The notes below the pieces were generated by a model that saw nothing but the letters and a program-made list of their open reading frames with translations, had not been told where the DNA came from and made no database searches. Shown one piece after another: positions 27,071 to 35,473 of a stretch of DNA of 64,000 nucleotides. The stretch comes from Onstottus_B arcticum. GTDB taxonomy: Bacteria; Acidobacteriota; Blastocatellia; UBA7656. A program made the position numbers and the translations under genes. Numbering within the stretch: the first letter of the stretch is position 1; each line of letters opens with the position of its first letter. The stretch covers positions 124,001 through 188,000 of the forward strand of contig JBBPIE010000003.1 in assembly GCA_038040485.1 (NCBI GenBank), given 5' to 3'.

Positions 27071-28147
27071 TCATTGTTCGGCCCGGACGAAGTACACATC
27101 CCACGCCCATCTGCCCAGATGTGCGCCGTGTATATCGTACACCTTGGCGCGATAAAGGAATCCGTTGCCGTATTGGTCGATTCGTTTTGATTTTTTATAC
27201 TTGAGATCAATCGCGTAGACTCCTAGCTGCGCCAACGTATGAAGCTCGCTGGGCTCAGAGATGCCATTGTGGTTCGTATCCTGCCACAGCCGGAGGTTCG
27301 AAAAGTGAGGGTCCCTATTGTCGATGGTGCCATCATCGGTCCCGCCAAGAGCGGGCATATCAAGTAGAGCAAGCGCAGAAAACCCATTAGGAGTAGCTGA
27401 CTGCGGCTGTGTAGTGTAATTGCCGAACAGCTCTCTGCCGGTATCGATGGTTCCATTTCCGTTGTGGTCAAAGACCAGAAACGCATCATCAGATCCAGCG
27501 GCGGTCCAAGAGAGATGCTCAGCGACGCCATCGCTATTGAGATCAAAATTCACCCCGCCGTTAGCGTCTGTGAGATCAAAACCATTTCCCGACACGTCAA
27601 TTAAGATAGGAGATGGACAGCATGCCGTCCCAGATGACTCAAGTACAAAGTCGCCGCAAATAACACCGAGGCAAGGGTCGGGCCCACCGCCGCCGCCATA
27701 CCCCGGGAAAGGGGGAGCGTTGGTGCAGGCTTCAGGATTATTTACATCAATAAGGGCCGACTCAATATTGTCGCAGTCACGTTCGTGCCAGTGCCCTTCC
27801 AGCAGCTGCCCATTAGTCATGACCACAGCAGTAACATCACCCTCTAAGCCGTCGTAGTCGATGCTGACTAGCCCATTTACCGTATTAAGGACGGGCGACA
27901 CCGAACAGGTTCTTCCAATCAAAGGGAAAATAAATAGCTCGGTCAAGCCTTCTAGGTCTATACATGTAGCAGTAGCTAGGCAGAATGCAACGCCATCGAT
28001 TGAAAAATCCCAACAAGGAGTCCAAAATATCACGAGGTCCGCGCGAGCTGGCCGAGTTGGCATAGTGAAGAAGGACGCGCTTAGTACAATTAGAAATACG
28101 ATGTTTCGCAACGCCTTTGTTTTACCAAGCACCTTCAATGTTTGCAT
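27071..28147 (-). CDS. Secreted EF-hand-like calcium-binding repeat protein
   Basis: ATG 28147 (MQTLKVLGK) has a GACAGGAG site; an upstream in-frame start is less likely. A signal peptide (IVFLIVLSASFFTM, cut near ARA) is followed by a region of unknown fold with several cysteines. After that come ILIDVSGNGFDLTD and three EF-hand-like acidic loops: DLNSDGVAEH, DHNGNGTIDTGRELF and DTNHNGISEPSEL. This DxNxDG/DxNGNG pattern is common in exported calcium-binding modules of environmental bacteria. The C-terminus ends in a short beta segment (NGFLYRAKVYDIHGAHLGRW). The cell-surface role is unknown. It is cargo of the tRNA-Glu island. Confidence 0.75.
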   Translation of the reverse strand: MQTLKVLGKTKALRNIVFLIVLSASFFTMPTRPARADLVIFWTPCWDFSIDGVAFCLATATCIDLEGLTELFIFPLIGRTCSVSPVLNTVNGLVSIDYDGLEGDVTAVVMTNGQLLEGHWHERDCDNIESALIDVNNPEACTNAPPFPGYGGGGGPDPCLGVICGDFVLESSGTACCPSPILIDVSGNGFDLTDANGGVNFDLNSDGVAEHLSWTAAGSDDAFLVFDHNGNGTIDTGRELFGNYTTQPQSATPNGFSALALLDMPALGGTDDGTIDNRDPHFSNLRLWQDTNHNGISEPSELHTLAQLGVYAIDLKYKKSKRIDQYGNGFLYRAKVYDIHGAHLGRWAWDVYFVRAEQ

Positions 28148-28261
28148 GGCTCCTGTCTCCTCGTCGGGCGGCTCGAATCGAAGCCCTGGTACCTGGCGCA
28201 CGATTATCGTTTAGGAATATTGCCAAGTCAACAACAAAATGTAACAGGGCTCTCTACTCTC

Positions 28262-28569
28262 GGAGAGTGTGCACAACCCCTAAGATCGAAGAATTTCGGT
28301 CCGACGATCTGCGCCACACAGCGGGTCTAGTTGCATTGAGGATACGAGGCGCCGATATTCACACAGTCGCTCAGTTACTCGGTCACAAAGACTTGAGGAT
28401 GGCTGCTCGTTACCAGCACCTTAGTCCAGCATTCCTTGCGCAGGCAGTCCAGGGTCTGGATGAAGTTTTCGTTGATGTTGGTTACCGAGACGTTACCGCA
28501 CCGAAGACTCTCTCCCTCAGTGCGGCTGTAACCTCTAGTCAACAAAGTGGTGACTCGTACGGGATTTGA
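28262..28569 (+). pseudogene. C-terminal remnant of a tyrosine recombinase (integrase)
   Basis: The frame carries the catalytic C-terminal half of a phage-type integrase: the second active-site arginine in DDLRHTAGLVALRIRGAD, then VAQLLGHKDLRMAARYQHLSP with the conserved LGH and the nucleophilic tyrosine. The N-terminal DNA-binding domains and the first catalytic arginine are missing; upstream sequence has no continuation. Its stop codon (28567-28569) lies inside the tRNA-Glu gene, as expected for an integrase next to its attachment site. It is evidence that the island was mobilised by this enzyme. Confidence 0.85.
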
Positions 28570-28623
28570 ACCCGTGTTACCGCCGTGAAAGGGCGGTGTC
28601 CTAGGCCCCTAGACGAACGAGTC
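28551..28623 (-). tRNA. tRNA-Glu (anticodon UUC)
   Basis: On the minus strand the gene folds as a cloverleaf: acceptor GACTCGT with ACGAGTC plus discriminator A, the D arm after TTCGTCTAGG, anticodon stem CCGCC/GGCGG closing the loop CTTTCAC with anticodon TTC, and T arm ACGGG-TTCAAAT-CCCGT. CCA is not encoded. It is 73 bases long. Its 3' portion is duplicated at 24962-25001, marking it as the target of an integrated element. Confidence 0.95.
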
Positions 28624-28768
28624 AGGATTCATAGAGCCGGCTCTCGGTTGTCGATTCAGCCCGAGCGCGAAACAACGATAGTAGCTAACATCTTCGTGGT
28701 CCGCAAGACTGGGCCATGACCTGCGCTATACGTCGTTGCGCCGGTCTTCGCGTTCATGCATGGTGGGT

Positions 28769-30619
28769 TCAGTCGTCCGCCTCTTGTTCGTTCAAGTCAT
28801 TCGTTTCATCGGTGGCAGAGTTCTTCAACAACTCAAGCTCGAAACCTGCCGTCTTGTTCTTGCCGTCGAGCAGAAGTGTCTCCAGAAAATAGTGCTCTGC
28901 CTTCTTGGTCAAGCCGGCTTCTTTGAAAAGCAGCCCCAGTCTCAAAGGTATCTGCGGGTTTGCCGGATCAAGCTCGGCGGCCTTGAGCAAGTGTTGCTCG
29001 GCTTCATATCGCATCCGGGGGTTTGATACCAACGCGCCCCCGATACTGCACGTCACGTGGCAGCCCTCGTGGTGAGCGTGTTCGCGCCTCGCCTTCGAAA
29101 GGATGATCAGAGTCATCGCAAGATAGAAATGATAGTGAGGCTGGCTTGGATCAAGTCTGCACGCCTCGCGAAACAAGTGGTGGGCTGCGTTTACATCCTT
29201 CTGCTCGTAACGCGTTCGCCCCTGGGTGTAGTTGCGCAACGCCGTTTGCGAAGCGGTGACCCACTGCGGCTGATCCGGCAACTGATCCGACTGCGTTCCG
29301 GCGAGCTTTGTGCCAGGCGGTGCTGAAGGTGTTTCGATGGGTGCCGAACCTAGACCCGGAATGGGAGCTCGCCTGGGCGGCTGCAACTCTGCGGTCGTTA
29401 GGCGCGACGGCCCGGGCGACGAATCAGCGGCAACCGAGCTGGCGGGGCCAGGTCTGAATTGAGGCTCGCCGCGCTCGATCATCGGGGCGCCGCTCAACGC
29501 CGAAGGCGCCGGATTTAAAGCGTTCTCTGATGAAGCCCGGCCGTAAGAGCCGCCTTGAACACCGTCCCGGTCATTCACGGGAGGCGCCGCAGCCTGACTG
29601 TTGCTTGAAGCCATAGCCGTCGTCTTGTCGTAAGCCCATCGTCTTGCTGGATCGCTGAGCGTCTCATACGCGTCCGCGACTTTTGCGAAGAGCGCATCCA
29701 GCTTGCCGTGGAGTTCTTTGTTGTCGGAGGAAAGCGAACGGTAAGAGTTGAACATTCGTTGCAGTTCGTCGAACGCCCGGGTGACGGCGCCGGCGGTAGC
29801 GAACATATCAACGCCAAGCACCTCGTAGTAGTCGGCGGACTCTAAGAGTTGAAGCTTGCGCGAGACGGCGGCCAGCAGTGGATCCGGCGCGGCCTGGCCG
29901 GCGGCGGCCTGCGACGCGTACCCGGCGCGCGCCAGCAGCCCGAGCGCTACGAGCACACACACCGCGCGATGGGTATCCTCTCCAGGAAGCCCCAGAAGGT
30001 CGCTCACTTCGCTCACGCGCACAGGCTCTTCGATCCTCGAAAGCACGTAGCTTTCTACCGAGTTCAGCGCCGGCAACGACGCAAGGAAGTAGTTGTTGGT
30101 GTCGGCCGGCGCAACCAGCATGTCCGGAGGCGCGATCGCCTTGGCAAGCCGCTCTATTCCGACAGCGTGGCGCGCACCTCTGATCAAATCAGCCGGCGTG
30201 CAATGCAAAGCTGCGGCTTCCGCCGGCCGCGCGCCCTCGTCGAAGTTGTACTCGCCCGCCTCCCCTTGGAAAATGGAAAGGACTATCTGCTTGACCAAGT
30301 CGCCCGTCGTGATCCGAACTTCGTCCTCGGACAGCACCCCCTTGTCTATCAGAGCGCGAGGAAGCGGTGAAGAAGGCTGAGCCCGGCGCGCCGCTTGTAT
30401 AAGGCCCGCGGTAGTGTGTCCTTCTTTTAGCAGACGGGTTTCAAATTGCTCGTCGGCAAGTTCGCTGATTATGGATACAGGCGTGCCTGAATCGAAATAG
30501 ATTGACCTGGCGGTGTTGTCTCGGGAAAGGCGGAGCGCTCCGCTAGCGCCCCTTCGGGCGATCTCGCGGATCAAGTCGGGCAGGCTCTCGCCCAAACTTC
30601 CGTGTAGACGGGGATCCAT
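28769..30619 (-). CDS. DUF4388, degenerate J-domain and TPR protein
   Basis: ATG 30619 (MDPRLHGSLGESL) fits the start of a DUF4388 domain; an ATG 60 bases upstream is in frame. Residues 1-110 are DUF4388 (ARRGASGALRLSRDNTARSIYFDSGTPV), a domain seen in gliding and signalling proteins. Residues about 265-340 look like a J-domain (DYYEVLGVDMFATAGAVTRAFDELQRMFN ... VADAYETLSDPARRWAYDK), but the HPD tripeptide that stimulates DnaK is absent. A Pro/Ser-rich linker leads to C-terminal TPR units (AAHHLFREACRLDPSQPHYHF, AEQHLLKAAELDPANPQI, AEHYFLETLLLDGKNKTA). It is probably a scaffold. It is divergent from the coiled-coil gene at 30835. Confidence 0.85.
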   Translation of the reverse strand: MDPRLHGSLGESLPDLIREIARRGASGALRLSRDNTARSIYFDSGTPVSIISELADEQFETRLLKEGHTTAGLIQAARRAQPSSPLPRALIDKGVLSEDEVRITTGDLVKQIVLSIFQGEAGEYNFDEGARPAEAAALHCTPADLIRGARHAVGIERLAKAIAPPDMLVAPADTNNYFLASLPALNSVESYVLSRIEEPVRVSEVSDLLGLPGEDTHRAVCVLVALGLLARAGYASQAAAGQAAPDPLLAAVSRKLQLLESADYYEVLGVDMFATAGAVTRAFDELQRMFNSYRSLSSDNKELHGKLDALFAKVADAYETLSDPARRWAYDKTTAMASSNSQAAAPPVNDRDGVQGGSYGRASSENALNPAPSALSGAPMIERGEPQFRPGPASSVAADSSPGPSRLTTAELQPPRRAPIPGLGSAPIETPSAPPGTKLAGTQSDQLPDQPQWVTASQTALRNYTQGRTRYEQKDVNAAHHLFREACRLDPSQPHYHFYLAMTLIILSKARREHAHHEGCHVTCSIGGALVSNPRMRYEAEQHLLKAAELDPANPQIPLRLGLLFKEAGLTKKAEHYFLETLLLDGKNKTAGFELELLKNSATDETNDLNEQEADD

Positions 30620-30834
30620 GGACAACCCCACACGCAATGTCCTGAGGAAGACTGGGGCGGGCACAAATTTTAGCGACAAACACGTCCATCTTATGTCGAA
30701 GCGCAGTCTCCTGCAATAGTTTAGGTTAGCAAGACCGGAGTCGGTGAGAGCTTGAACGATGGATGATTTGGAACTAACCTTGGGCCATCAAGCTTTGAAT
30801 TGGTGACGCGCATCAAGCGTCGCGGGAGGACCGG

Positions 30835-31479
30835 ATGACAATGCGATCACGATATGCTGCTGCCTTTCTTTCAGCGGCGCTGCTTCTCGCGCTTGTTCAG
30901 CCTGCTTTTGGGCAGGAAGCTGCCCGAAAACTGCCGTCGTCCAAGCCTCCGGCGGGTCGGGCGCCGCAAAAGGAACCGCACGCGGAACCAGCAGAAAACG
31001 CGGAGACCCGCCAAGAGACGCCGCTCTCCGCAGAGGACGAGATGCGTCAGACGCTTGATCGTCTCGCGGCCGAGCTCAAGTCGCTGGGCTCCGAAGTACA
31101 GAGGTTAAGACGGGTCACCGAGCGCAACGGCCAAGCGATGGAGCTGTTGCTCAGCGAAGAACGTCTCTCCAGACTTGAGGACAGAATTCAGGACGCCACC
31201 GAGCGCAAGGCTCAACTCGATGCGCGTGAGCAAGACCTTCAGCGGAGAATGCGGAACATTCCAAACGAGCTTCTGACGCGGGGCGGCTTGCGGCGGGAGG
31301 AAGCTGAGGCAGCGGCCAAGGCTGAGCTACAGCGCGCACTCGATGACGTGCGCAACCAACAATCAAACTACCAGCAGCGCATCGTCGAGCTAAACGCGCA
31401 GGCCGAACGGCTTCGCGCACGAGTGGAGACACTTCGCAAGAAGATCGACCTGGCTGAACCGAAGAGTGAAAAAGAATGA
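30835..31479 (+). CDS. Secreted coiled-coil protein of unknown function
   Basis: A 214-residue protein with a signal peptide (RYAAAFLSAALLLALVQPAFG, cut before QEA). A Pro/Glu-rich linker follows, then a long alpha-helical coiled coil from about residue 65 to the end (LDRLAAELKSLGSEVQRLRR, RLEDRIQDATERKAQLDARE, QQRIVELNAQAERLRARVET). No enzyme motif is present. Such proteins often span the periplasm or assist assembly of an envelope complex. The start codon ATG 30835 has GGAGGACC just upstream. It is divergent from the DUF4388 gene with a 155-bp shared promoter region. Confidence 0.75.
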   Translation: MTMRSRYAAAFLSAALLLALVQPAFGQEAARKLPSSKPPAGRAPQKEPHAEPAENAETRQETPLSAEDEMRQTLDRLAAELKSLGSEVQRLRRVTERNGQAMELLLSEERLSRLEDRIQDATERKAQLDAREQDLQRRMRNIPNELLTRGGLRREEAEAAAKAELQRALDDVRNQQSNYQQRIVELNAQAERLRARVETLRKKIDLAEPKSEKE

Positions 31480-32329
31480 CCGGTGATTCGTTCCTTGCGA
31501 GCCTCAAATGAGCCGCTTCTTGCCGGTGATGCTGTTCGATTCGCGACCGAGTCCGATCAAAAACCAACGTCCCCAAAAAGAATATGAGCCGCCGATGACT
31601 TTCGTCATCGGCGGCTTCAAGAATCTCGATGCAGAGCCACGCCCCCTTGTGCCTCTACATCTCGAATGTCTTACTATCTGTCGCTTCTCTCAATGCTTAA
31701 GCTTCAAATTCCGAGTGGCCTGCTCGCCTCTCGAAACGTTGCTTTGAACGGAAGGCAGGGCCCCCATCCTCCCTTCCATTCTCAGCATTTAGTTCCGCAT
31801 CCCGCAGTTGCTCTGAGCAGAAGAGGTTTCTTGTCTAACTGTTGAACTGCTAGAACCGGGCTTCACTTTGCAATGGGTGTGCCAGCGTTCCATTGAGCTC
31901 GAGCAAGCGACGGCAGATGCTTTTGTTTTTCGGATTAGGCCCATCGGGCTCAGAAGCAACTTTCAGTATGGGCGGCTAGCTGACCCGCGGTGCTAACAAA
32001 TTCCGTCACGCCGGACTGACAAATTGTGCCATTGGGCACTCCGGGGGCTGCCCCAAAACGGCCCGGTCTGGAGCTTTGTGAAGAAATTAGAACGAGCCTG
32101 CGCGCCGATCACTAAAGATTCGACGCAATTTGCTACCTGCCGGTGACATAAGTTCGCCGCGATTGTGCTCCGTTTAGGACGGCAACCACCTCGTCCGGTT
32201 GCGAGCCTTAACCGTTACCCTGATAATACCAGCTTGGCTTTTCGGCATTATTCCATTTTGAGCAACGACGCATTTAACGCCGCAACTTCAAAGTGCGGCG
32301 TCAATGGGTTGAACGACTGAGGAGTACCG
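31480..32329. other. 850-bp intergenic region without a supportable gene
   Basis: Frames on both strands are short and lack coding character. A strong hairpin is present at 31588-31615: GCCGCCGATGA with TCATCGGCGGC. It is not followed by a T-tract but may end the coiled-coil gene. Near the right end (32275-32305) GCCGCAACTTCAAAGTGCGGC forms another small palindrome, upstream of the alkyltransferase-like gene. I see nothing else. Confidence 0.6.
31588..31615 (+). terminator. Hairpin downstream of the coiled-coil gene
   Basis: An 11-bp perfect stem GCCGCCGATGA/TCATCGGCGGC has a 6-base loop (CTTTCG). Only TTCAAG follows, so it may be a transcript-end stabiliser rather than a full intrinsic terminator. 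Confidence 0.55.
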
Positions 32330-32830
32330 GTGCCTCGAGAAAAGTCCATCCAGGAACCAGAGAACCCTAAGGCCAAGCCGCCGGCTAAGTTTGAGCGGGT
32401 CTTTGAGAGAATCTATCGGGTGGTCCTTCGCATACCTCGCGGCCGAGTGATGACTTACGGACAGATCGCCCGAATTCTTGAGGACCGCTACAGCCCTCGT
32501 CTCGTCGGTTGGGCTATGCACGCAACGCCTGATGATGGCCGAGACATTCCGTGGCATCGAGTCATCAACTCGCGCGGCAGCATCTCGACTGGAAGGCTGC
32601 TGCTTCACGAGCCCCAGCTTCAGCGTTTGTTGCTTGAAGCCGAGGGCGTGGTGTTTGACCAGCGCGGCCATTGCGACTTGCGAGTCTATCAATGGTCGCC
32701 GCGTGAAAGGCAGACAAGAAACAAACTCGCCGAGGCTCGGCCACCCAGGCAAAAAGGCACAAGAAAAACTACAGGGAAGGCGCGGCCTTTGAAGCGGCCA
32801 ACCAACAAACGGAAAGTCAGGGCCAAGTAA
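32330..32830 (+). CDS. Alkyltransferase-like protein (ATL, MGMT family without the active Cys)
   Basis: Related to O6-alkylguanine-DNA alkyltransferase. The DNA-binding core is seen: VLRIPRGRVMTYGQIARIL (helix-turn-helix with the arginine finger) and DIPWHRVINSRGSIS. In MGMT the motif is PCHR with an alkyl-acceptor Cys; here it is PWHR, as in ATL proteins, which flag bulky O6-alkylguanine for nucleotide excision repair. The core ends near residue 128; a very basic, lysine-rich C-terminal tail follows (RPPRQKGTRKTTGKARP), perhaps adding nonspecific DNA affinity. The start is GTG 32330 with GAGGAG upstream. It lies 4 bp before the thioesterase gene. Confidence 0.92.
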   Translation: MPREKSIQEPENPKAKPPAKFERVFERIYRVVLRIPRGRVMTYGQIARILEDRYSPRLVGWAMHATPDDGRDIPWHRVINSRGSISTGRLLLHEPQLQRLLLEAEGVVFDQRGHCDLRVYQWSPRERQTRNKLAEARPPRQKGTRKTTGKARPLKRPTNKRKVRAK

Positions 32831-32834
32831 TCAA

Positions 32835-33275
32835 ATGGAGATAACACCCGAAAAGGAAAGAGCGATTCGTGAGAAGTTCGCGACCAATCATTTCACTCGA
32901 ATGCTCGGGTTCGAGATCGACTTGGTCGAGCCTGGCCGCGCAGTCCTGAGCGTCGAAGTCCGGAAGGAGCTGACGCAACTGCACGGTGTGATGCACGGCG
33001 GCGCGACCGCAGCCCTGATCGACACTGCGGTTGCGTTTGCGATCGTCGGTGCGTCCGAACCCTCCGCCCGTTTCACGACCGTGGAGATGAAGGTCAACTA
33101 CTTGCGGCCGATAAGCGAGGGTCGCGTAACTGCCGAAGCACGACTAATCCGCGACGGCCGGCGGATCGTCGTCGCTGAGTGTGATGTACTCGACTCGGCG
33201 GGGCGGCTTGCGGCGAAAGGACTCCTTACTTACATCCGTTTGGACGACGCGGCCGACAACAACACCGCGGGATGA
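32835..33275 (+). CDS. PaaI-family hotdog thioesterase
   Basis: A 146-residue hotdog-fold acyl-CoA thioesterase. Seen: the central helix motif LHGVMHGGATAALIDTAVAFAI (about residues 48-69), with the family's HGG loop and aspartate, then TTVEMKVNYLRPI and the final strand GRLAAKGLLTYIRL. Substrates in this family range from phenylacetyl-CoA to hydroxybenzoyl-CoA and cannot be assigned. It is 4 bp from the ATL gene and probably co-transcribed with it. A second member of the family lies at 39852. Confidence 0.9.
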   Translation: MEITPEKERAIREKFATNHFTRMLGFEIDLVEPGRAVLSVEVRKELTQLHGVMHGGATAALIDTAVAFAIVGASEPSARFTTVEMKVNYLRPISEGRVTAEARLIRDGRRIVVAECDVLDSAGRLAAKGLLTYIRLDDAADNNTAG

Positions 33276-33661
33276 CACTGGACCGCGGCAGCTCTCAAAA
33301 CAATCTGCTCAATCCCTCGTTGGATCAGGCTCGAATTCGGTTTAACCCCGGAGCCTCCGCGATAATTGACTAACCCTGCCCAAGTCGATATGCTCCGCGC
33401 GACACGAGATTCGGACCCCTTGGATGATGCGGGAAGCACCAGGTCTTCCCTCTTTTCGACAAAATTCCGGTGCTCGCTGAAAAAAGCAAGAGCGATGAGT
33501 CGGCGCGGGTGAGGCCTGACGGGCGTCGGCGGGTTGCGGATACCGGCTGAGGCTGAACTTTGGCTCGCGAGGCCAGACGCGAGTGGACCTATTGGCATAC
33601 GTCGATGCGTCTGGTGATCACTACGTTGCAAGCTGTTCAAGGACTCACAAGGAGGATCATC
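33276..33661. other. Intergenic region before the protease-FHA gene
   Basis: This is 386 bp with no credible gene on either strand. Immediately before the next start codon there is an excellent ribosome site (AAGGAGGATCATC). I see no clear promoter or repeat. Confidence 0.5.
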
Positions 33662-35350
33662 ATGGATAGACACCTCATAAGGCTTACACCAGCCTCCGTC
33701 GCGATCTTGCTCGCTCTATCGTCCGCCTCGTTCCTCCCCGCGCGCGCTCAAGGGGTATCCGAAGGTCAAAGGCTCGCTATGCGAGCGAAGCCGTCGGTCG
33801 TACGCATCGTGGATGGCTGGTCAGCAGAGTTCGTATGGCCGCCAACAGGAAAGGTCTACGCGTTCTCCGTTTGGTCGAAAGGATCGGGGGCTTTCATTAA
33901 CCCTAATGGATACATCGTGACAAACGCGCACGTGACAGAGAGTACCCATGCCGGAGAAGCGAAGGGCAGGGAAATGATGTTCAGGTACTTCGTTCGATAT
34001 CTCGCTCGGGACTATCGAAAGGACCCGGACGCTGTGCTGAACAACGGCTCGATGGTTTATGCCATCTCCCAAAAAGCTGTGTTACGCAGCCTCACATCGA
34101 TCCATGTCGTGATCACGCCGGATGGAAGCGCGTTTCCCTTCGAGATCAAGGCCTTCGGCGCACCCATCGGTCAGGGCAAGGACGTGTCGATCATCAAGAT
34201 CGAAGTCAAGAACGCCCCCGTGCTCAAGTTCGGAGACTCTGACAAGGTTCAACTCCAGGACCACATATCAGTATTCGGCTACCCGGCCGCAGCCGATACC
34301 GAAGAAGGCGGAGCATTGAGCAAGGAGTCGTTTCTTGAAGCGTCGATCACCGATGGCCGAATCTCAGCCCGGAAGAATTCGTCTGACGGAGCGCCCGTCC
34401 TGCAGGTGAGCGCGCCTGCTACGCACGGCAACTCAGGCGGGCCGGTTCTCAACGACAAAGGCGAGGTCATCGGGTTGCTCACGTTCCGGGGCGACAAGGT
34501 AGGCGGTCAGGAAGTATCCGGCTTTTCGTTTATTGTGCCCACAAGCACGGTTACGGAGTTCGTCAGACAGGCCGGCACGACCAACGAAGAAGGGCTCGTG
34601 GATCGGCGATACCGCGAGGGATTGGAACTCTATTGGGACGGCTCATACTCTAAGGCCATCGCTAGACTTGAAGAAGTCAAGCGACTCTTCCCGCAGCACT
34701 CCGAGGTCTCCCGGCTGATTCGTGACAGCCAGCAGGCTATCGCGGAAGGCAAGGAGAAAAGCTGGATGTTCAGTCCGGTTGGCCTGGTGGTTGTAGGCGG
34801 AGGAGCTCTCCTCTTTCTGCTTGTCGCCGGGGGCGGCGTCGTTTTCCTGGTGATGCTGATGCGAAAGAAGCCGAAGCCAACCGAACCCTCCCTCGCGCAC
34901 GCTCCGTCGCAACAGCCTGCGTCGCACATGCAAGGCGGGCCAGCCGCCGCGCATTCACGGCCGCCTTACGCAGGCTCAGGCAAACCACTGCAGGCCCCAG
35001 CGATGTCGGCGACTGCGGCGGCCGCCAAGACCGCATCGTTGAGTCTGGGGTCAATCACCTGCACTTCTGGAACGCTTGACGGGAAGCGATTTGAGATCAC
35101 TCCGGAGGGCATCTTCATCGGACGAGACGGCTCCCTGTCGCAAATTGTGATCACGGACGAACGCGTATCGAAGCGCCACGTTTGGATCGGACCGCGCAAG
35201 GGCCAGGTTGTCGCCACCGACCAGGGTTCAACTAACGGCACGTTCCTCAATTCGCTTGGGTCGGCGCGTATCCAGGAGGTTCCTCTCAACCCGGGTGAGA
35301 CCCTGATCATCTGCGCCGCGGATGTCGCGCGCTTCGTCTATCAAGCCTAG
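33662..35350 (+). CDS. Secreted trypsin-like serine protease with TM segment and FHA domain
   Basis: ATG 33662 follows AAGGAGGATC. Signal peptide (ASVAILLALSSASFLPARA); a trypsin-like protease domain (about 40-300) with catalytic His in VTNAHV, Asp in GKDVSIIKIE, and Ser in ATHGNSGGPVL; a short helical repeat (YREGLELYWDGSYSKAIARL); a membrane span (VGLVVVGGGALLFLLVAGGG); a Pro/Ala linker; and a C-terminal FHA domain with GRDGSLSQIVI, RVSKRHVWI and STNGTFLN. The protease would face the periplasm and the FHA domain, which binds phosphothreonine, the cytoplasm. That topology suggests signal transfer from Ser/Thr kinases to an extracytoplasmic protease. It is followed by a stem-loop. Confidence 0.9.
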   Translation: MDRHLIRLTPASVAILLALSSASFLPARAQGVSEGQRLAMRAKPSVVRIVDGWSAEFVWPPTGKVYAFSVWSKGSGAFINPNGYIVTNAHVTESTHAGEAKGREMMFRYFVRYLARDYRKDPDAVLNNGSMVYAISQKAVLRSLTSIHVVITPDGSAFPFEIKAFGAPIGQGKDVSIIKIEVKNAPVLKFGDSDKVQLQDHISVFGYPAAADTEEGGALSKESFLEASITDGRISARKNSSDGAPVLQVSAPATHGNSGGPVLNDKGEVIGLLTFRGDKVGGQEVSGFSFIVPTSTVTEFVRQAGTTNEEGLVDRRYREGLELYWDGSYSKAIARLEEVKRLFPQHSEVSRLIRDSQQAIAEGKEKSWMFSPVGLVVVGGGALLFLLVAGGGVVFLVMLMRKKPKPTEPSLAHAPSQQPASHMQGGPAAAHSRPPYAGSGKPLQAPAMSATAAAAKTASLSLGSITCTSGTLDGKRFEITPEGIFIGRDGSLSQIVITDERVSKRHVWIGPRKGQVVATDQGSTNGTFLNSLGSARIQEVPLNPGETLIICAADVARFVYQA

Positions 35351-35353
35351 TTT

Positions 35354-35381
35354 CGAGCGGGCAAAGTCCCATGCCCGCTCG
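35354..35381 (+). terminator. Stem-loop after the protease-FHA gene
   Basis: A 10-bp stem CGAGCGGGCA (35354-35363) with TGCCCGCTCG (35372-35381) has an 8-base loop, six bases after the stop codon. No T-tract follows, so it may act as a 3' stabiliser or be factor-dependent. Confidence 0.6.
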
Positions 35382-35473
35382 ACCTCTCCCCAATCCTGAC
35401 CCTCCCAAGTAACGAACCCGGTTTGTGTGGATACCGGCGCAGATTCAGAAGCCGCGGTTTGAGTTAGTCGAAA

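Larger units (their letters stand above)
24957..28594. mobile_element. Decayed genomic island integrated at tRNA-Glu
   Basis: A 40-bp stretch of the tRNA-Glu gene (28555-28594) is repeated exactly at 24962-25001 in the same orientation. The interval holds three minus-strand genes and the C-terminal remnant of a tyrosine recombinase lying against the tRNA. This is the layout left by integration of an element into the 3' part of a tRNA gene, with the intact copy restored at one end. Most of the integrase is missing, so the island can no longer move by its own enzyme. Confidence 0.75.

Noticed and set aside
33230..33673. A 147-codon minus-strand frame in the gap before the protease-FHA gene
   Set aside because: No homology signal, Pro/Ser/Arg-rich composition, and it overlaps the ribosome site and start of a real gene.
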